Source: Arthrobacter globiformis
GTDB taxonomy: Bacteria > Actinomycetota > Actinomycetes > Actinomycetales > Micrococcaceae
Assembly: GCF_003261175.1 (NCBI RefSeq)
Contig: NZ_QLNP01000083.1
Coordinates: 1 to 45,038 of the forward strand
Direction of reading: 5' to 3'
Length of the DNA: 45,038 bases
The notes beneath the pieces were generated by a model. That model had not been told where the DNA came from, ran no database searches, and was given only the letters and a program-made list of their open reading frames with translations. The position numbers and the translations under genes were made by a program. Below, piece after piece: positions 41,738 through 45,038 of the stretch (position 1 is the first letter of the stretch; each line of letters starts with the position of its first letter).

Positions 41738-42459
41738 ACTACTTGTTCGACCCCGCGCACTGGACCGGTGCAGACGGCATTCCCAGCCTGATCGGCGAGC
41801 ACCTCCTGTACTCGCTCATCGCCCTCGCAATAGCAGCCGTCATCGCCGTTCCGCTCGGTGTGTACATCGGCGTCACAGGCAAGGGCGTCTTCATGATTGC
41901 CGGCCTGGCCAACGCCCTCCGTGCCCTTCCCAGCGTGGGCCTGCTCATTCTGCTGGTCCTGATGATCTCCCCCGCCTTCCCATCCAAGATGGGCTACATC
42001 CTCCCGAGCCTCATCGTCCTGGTGCTCCTCGCGGTGCCGCCCATCCTGACCAACACCTACGCCGGAATCCGGGCAGTGGATGCCGCCGCCGTCGACGCCG
42101 CCAAAGGCATGGGCTTCCGCACCATGAAGATCCTCACGGATGTCCAGCTTCCCTGCTCGCTTCCGCTGGTGCTGTCCGGCGTCCGCAGCGCACTGCTGCA
42201 GATCATCTCGACGGCGACCATCGCGGCGTACATTTCGCTCGGCGGCCTCGGCCGCCTGCTGATCGACGGCAAGGCGCAAAACGACTACGGCCAGATGGTG
42301 GCCGGTGCCGTGCTGGTGGCCCTGATGGCCTTGTTCTTCGACCAGCTGCTCGCCTTCGTCACCCGCCGGGTGGTCTCCCCAGGGCTGACCCGGCGGAACC
42401 TCAAGACCGCCCCACCGGCCTTGGCGGCGGACGTCCCACCGGCCCCCATCACGGTCTGA
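41734..42459 (+). CDS. ABC importer permease, OpuCD type
   Basis: A 241-residue second permease with six likely membrane segments and the loop IRAVDAAAVDAAKGMGFRTM. The GTG at 41734 overlaps the previous stop (GTGA) and is preferred to a GTG 12 codons upstream inside the first permease. GLANALRALPSVGLLILLVL is the usual first conserved helix of the group. Partner of the preceding permease. Confidence 0.9.
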   Translation: MNYLFDPAHWTGADGIPSLIGEHLLYSLIALAIAAVIAVPLGVYIGVTGKGVFMIAGLANALRALPSVGLLILLVLMISPAFPSKMGYILPSLIVLVLLAVPPILTNTYAGIRAVDAAAVDAAKGMGFRTMKILTDVQLPCSLPLVLSGVRSALLQIISTATIAAYISLGGLGRLLIDGKAQNDYGQMVAGAVLVALMALFFDQLLAFVTRRVVSPGLTRRNLKTAPPALAADVPPAPITV

Positions 42460-42541
42460 ACCACCGCCGGCATCCCCCACGTATTAATCCACCCCAGCTG
42501 GCCGCTGCATGCCCCGCGCCAGCCTCCCAGAGAGCATTGAC

Positions 42542-43450
42542 ATGAAAAAGTACCTGACCGGTTTCACCGTCGCGGCCGTGGCCGCCCTCGCCCTCAGCGC
42601 CTGCGGCGGGGACCCCATGAGCACTTCCAACACCCAGGCCGCAGGCTCGGGCGACAGCATCATCGTGGGCTCCGCGGACTTCCCGGAAAGCCAGCTGATC
42701 GCCAAGATCTACGCCGTAGCCCTCAAGGCCAAGGGTGTCCAAGTGACAGAAAAGCCCAGCATCGGCAGCCGCGAGGTCACAATCCCTGCGCTCAAGGACG
42801 GCTCGATCGACCTCATGCCCGAATACGGCGGGGCCCTCCTGCAGTATCTCGACCCGAAGACAAAGGCAGTAACCTCCGAGGAAGTCACCAAGGAACTGGG
42901 CGCCAAGATTCCTGCCGGACTGACCCAGTTGACAGCATCCAAGGCACAGGACAAGGACGTGCTGGCGGTCAAAAAAGAAACTGCCGACAAGTACAACCTC
43001 AAGTCCATCAGCGACCTCAAGCCTGCGGCCAAGGAGCTCGTCCTGGGCGGACCGCCGGAGTGGAAGACACGCGTCAACGGTGTTGCCGGCCTGAAGTCCG
43101 TCTACGGTCTGGAATTCAAGGAATTCTCGGCGCTCGACGCCGGCGGTCCGCTGACGCTGAACGCCCTCCTTTCCGGCCAGGTACAGGTTGCCGACCTCTT
43201 CAGCACCGACCCGGCGCTGGCGACCAACAACCTGATTGCGCTGGAGGACGACAAGAACCTGTTCCTTTCCGAGAACATCGTCCCGGTCATCAACGCGAAG
43301 AAGTCCACGGACACGGTCAAGGAGGTCCTGGACAAGGTCTCGGCAGCGCTCACCACCGAAGACCTGATCGACATGAACGGCCGCACGGCGAAGTTCGAGG
43401 ACGTCGGAGAGATCGCCAAGGACTGGCTCAAGTCCAAGAACCTGGCCTAG
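42542..43450 (+). CDS. Substrate-binding lipoprotein of the ABC importer (OpuAC/OsmF type)
   Basis: A 302-residue extracellular binding protein. Signal peptide MKKYLTGFTVAAVAALALSA ends in lipobox LSAC with Cys21 lipidated. The mature part has the class II betaine-binding pattern: VGSADFPESQLIAKIYAVAL, IPALKDGSIDLMPEYGGALL and STDPALATNN. Aromatic-cage residues for betaine are not obvious to me, so the ligand may be histidine-related, given the locus. The ATG at 42542 starts the signal peptide; 82 bp separate it from the permease. Confidence 0.9.
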   Translation: MKKYLTGFTVAAVAALALSACGGDPMSTSNTQAAGSGDSIIVGSADFPESQLIAKIYAVALKAKGVQVTEKPSIGSREVTIPALKDGSIDLMPEYGGALLQYLDPKTKAVTSEEVTKELGAKIPAGLTQLTASKAQDKDVLAVKKETADKYNLKSISDLKPAAKELVLGGPPEWKTRVNGVAGLKSVYGLEFKEFSALDAGGPLTLNALLSGQVQVADLFSTDPALATNNLIALEDDKNLFLSENIVPVINAKKSTDTVKEVLDKVSAALTTEDLIDMNGRTAKFEDVGEIAKDWLKSKNLA

Positions 43451-43476
43451 GCCGCGCCGGATATTAGGAGTACACA

Positions 43477-45038
43477 ATGACAGCCGATTTCACCACCGGT
43501 GCCCGCCCGGTCAAAGCAGCCCGCGGCACCGAGCTCACCGCCAAGTCCTGGCAGACCGAGGCGCCGCTGCGCATGCTCATGAACAACCTCGATCCCGAGG
43601 TCGCCGAACGCCCGGATGACCTGGTGGTCTACGGCGGTACCGGCCGGGCGGTGCGCTCGTGGGCCGCGTTCGATGCCATCACCCACACCCTGGAAACCAT
43701 GGAGAAGGACGAGACCCTGCTGGTCCAGTCCGGCAAGCCGGTGGGTGTTTTCCGCACCAACGAGTGGGCGCCGCGGGTGCTTTTGGCCAACTCCAACCTC
43801 GTGGGCGACTGGGCCACGTGGCCCGAGTTCCGCCGGCTCGAGGCCGAGGGCCTGATGATGTACGGGCAGATGACGGCCGGGTCCTGGATCTACATCGGCA
43901 CGCAGGGCATCCTGCAGGGCACGTTCGAAACCTTCGCCGCGATCGCCCGGAAGCTCACCGGGGACAGCAACGGCACGCTCGCCGGCACCCTGACGCTGAC
44001 CGGCGGCTGCGGCGGCATGGGCGGCGCCCAGCCCCTCGCCGTCACCCTGAACGAGGGCGCCTGCCTGATCATCGACGTCGACGAGACCCGCCTGCGCCGC
44101 CGGGCCGGCAAGCGCTACCTGGACGAGGTGGAGACCGACCTCGACGCCGCGATCGCCAAGGTCCTCAAGGCCAAGGAGGAGCGCCGCGGCTGGTCCGTGG
44201 GCTATGTGGGCAACGCCGCCGAGGTCTTCCCCGAACTCCTTCGCCGGCACAAGGCCGGTGAGCTGACCATCGACATCGTCACCGACCAGACCTCCGCCCA
44301 CGACCCCCTGTCCTACCTGCCCGAAGGCATCTCCGTGGACGAATGGCACCGCGAAGCCGAGGCTGACCCGGAGGGCTTCACCAAAAAGGCCCAGGCATCG
44401 ATGGCCCGCCACGTCCAGGCCATGGTCGAGTTCCAGGACGCCGGCGCCGAGGTGTTCGACTACGGAAACTCCATCCGCGACGAGGCCCGCAAGGGCGGGT
44501 ACAGCCGGGCCTTCGAATTCCCCGGCTTCGTCCCGGCCTACATCCGCCCGCTGTTCTGCGAGGGCCTGGGCCCGTTCCGCTGGGTCGCCCTCTCCGGTGA
44601 CCCCGAGGACATCGCCGTCACCGACAAAGCCATCAAGGAGCTCTTCCCGCAGAACCAGCACCTGCACCGCTGGATCGACGCCGCCGCCGAGCGCGTCGAA
44701 TTCGAAGGCCTGCCGGCCCGCATTTGCTGGCTGGGCTACGGCGAACGCGCCAAGGCCGGGCTGCTCTTCAACCAACTGGTCAAGGAAGGCAAGGTCAAGG
44801 CCCCCATCGTGATCGGCCGCGACCACCTGGACTCCGGCTCCGTTGCCTCACCGTACCGGGAGACCGAAGCCATGGCCGACGGCTCGGACGCGATCGCCGA
44901 CTGGCCCATGCTCAACGCCCTCCTCAACACCGCCTCCGGCGCCACCTGGGTCTCCCTCCACCACGGCGGCGGAGTAGGCATCGGCCGCTCCATCCACGCC
45001 GGCCAGGTCTCCGTTGCCGACGGCACCGATCTCGCCGC
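43477..45038 (+). CDS. hutU: Urocanate hydratase HutU (3' end beyond window)
   Basis: The first 520 residues of urocanase, of a protein usually near 550-560. It starts [20 protein letters not shown] with AGGAG six bases upstream. Family marks are [24 protein letters not shown]-like [38 protein letters not shown], the NAD loop [28 protein letters not shown], and [17 protein letters not shown], and the frame stays open to the edge with [16 protein letters not shown]. It hydrates urocanate to imidazolone propionate with bound NAD+. The antisense strand also has a long open frame, but every urocanase motif is on this strand. Confidence 0.97.
   Translation, partial: MTADFTTGARPVKAARGTELTAKSWQTEAPLRMLMNNLDPEVAERPDDLVVYGGTGRAVRSWAAFDAITHTLETMEKDETLLVQSGKPVGVFRTNEWAPRVLLANSNLVGDWATWPEFRRLEAEGLMMYGQMTAGSWIYIGTQGILQGTFETFAAIARKLTGDSNGTLAGTLTLTGGCGGMGGAQPLAVTLNEGACLIIDVDETRLRRRAGKRYLDEVETDLDAAIAKVLKAKEERRGWSVGYVGNAAEVFPELLRRHKAGELTIDIVTDQTSAHDPLSYLPEGISVDEWHREAEADPEGFTKKAQASMARHVQAMVEFQDAGAEVFDYGNSIRDEARKGGYSRAFEFPGFVPAYIRPLFCEGLGPFRWVALSGDPEDIAVTDKAIKELFPQNQHLHRWIDAAAERVEFEGLPARICWLGYGERAKAGLLFNQLVKEGKVKAPIVIGRDHLDSGSVASPYRETEAMADGSDAIADWPMLNALLNTASGATWVSLHHGGGVGIGRSIHAGQVSVADGTDLA

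Noticed and set aside
41455-43477. Two long minus-strand frames (341 and 342 codons) opposite the ABC permease and binding-protein genes
   Set aside because: Their content is the complement of clear transporter genes; His/Asp/Gly-rich low complexity and no motifs.
43447-44826. Long open frame on the minus strand opposite hutU
   Set aside because: All urocanase motifs are on the plus strand. The antisense frame has repetitive Val/Gly/Leu/Asp composition typical of the complement of GC-rich genes and no ribosome-binding site.

Overview
The window is high-GC DNA from a free-living actinobacterium, most likely a soil Micrococcaceae member of the Arthrobacter/Pseudarthrobacter type. This is inferred from codon use, Shine-Dalgarno-led overlapping genes, a mycothiol-dependent isomerase family, a LuxR/LAL-type benzoate regulator, a long BenC and the gene content. 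No rRNA, tRNA, CRISPR array, intact insertion sequence or prophage was seen.

Region 1 (1-9945) is a stress block: dnaK-grpE-dnaJ on the minus strand, then a PucR-type regulator, an HtrA-like serine protease lipoprotein, an HdeD-family membrane protein, a UBP-type zinc-finger protein, a three-part cNMP-binding/thioredoxin-like/flavin oxidoreductase and an unknown membrane protein. Region 2 (10026-17094) has a GAF/Fis activator divergent from amidohydrolase, DUF59 protein, Zn-alcohol dehydrogenase and a single-chain 2-oxoacid dehydrogenase E1. The first three resemble the accessory genes of actinobacterial propane monooxygenase clusters, but no monooxygenase is present here. Region 3 (about 17.1-20.4 kb) is a decay zone: an hsdR remnant with two frameshifts, an intact ltrA-like gene, a deleted L-fuconate dehydratase remnant, and a small minus-strand gene encoding a four-fold GSYVTLPG repeat protein followed by a strong terminator.

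Region 4 (20378-35446) is a complete benzoate-to-beta-ketoadipate upper pathway. benABCD and the LAL regulator (BenR-like) run leftward; catA, catB, catC and the transporter benE run rightward from a 332-bp divergent control region holding a CRP/GlxR-like site, a 21-bp inverted repeat and paired TAGATAC repeats. A second benzoate-type transporter (MFS, BenK-like) and a LysR regulator lie on the far side. Benzoate enters by BenK/BenE, BenABC and BenD make catechol, and CatA, CatB and CatC take it to the enol-lactone of beta-ketoadipate; the later steps are not in the window. A DUF429 gene broken by a frameshift follows.

Region 5 (36487-45038) is a histidine-utilisation locus. hutF and an M20 (allantoate-amidohydrolase-like) hydrolase run leftward, divergent from an IclR regulator, a four-gene glycine-betaine-type ABC importer and hutU, which runs off the right edge. 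A 17-base element occurs once in front of each arm in opposite orientation (16 of 17 identical) and is the likely shared operator. No HutG-type deformylase is visible, so the M20 enzyme is a candidate to remove formate from N-formylglutamate.
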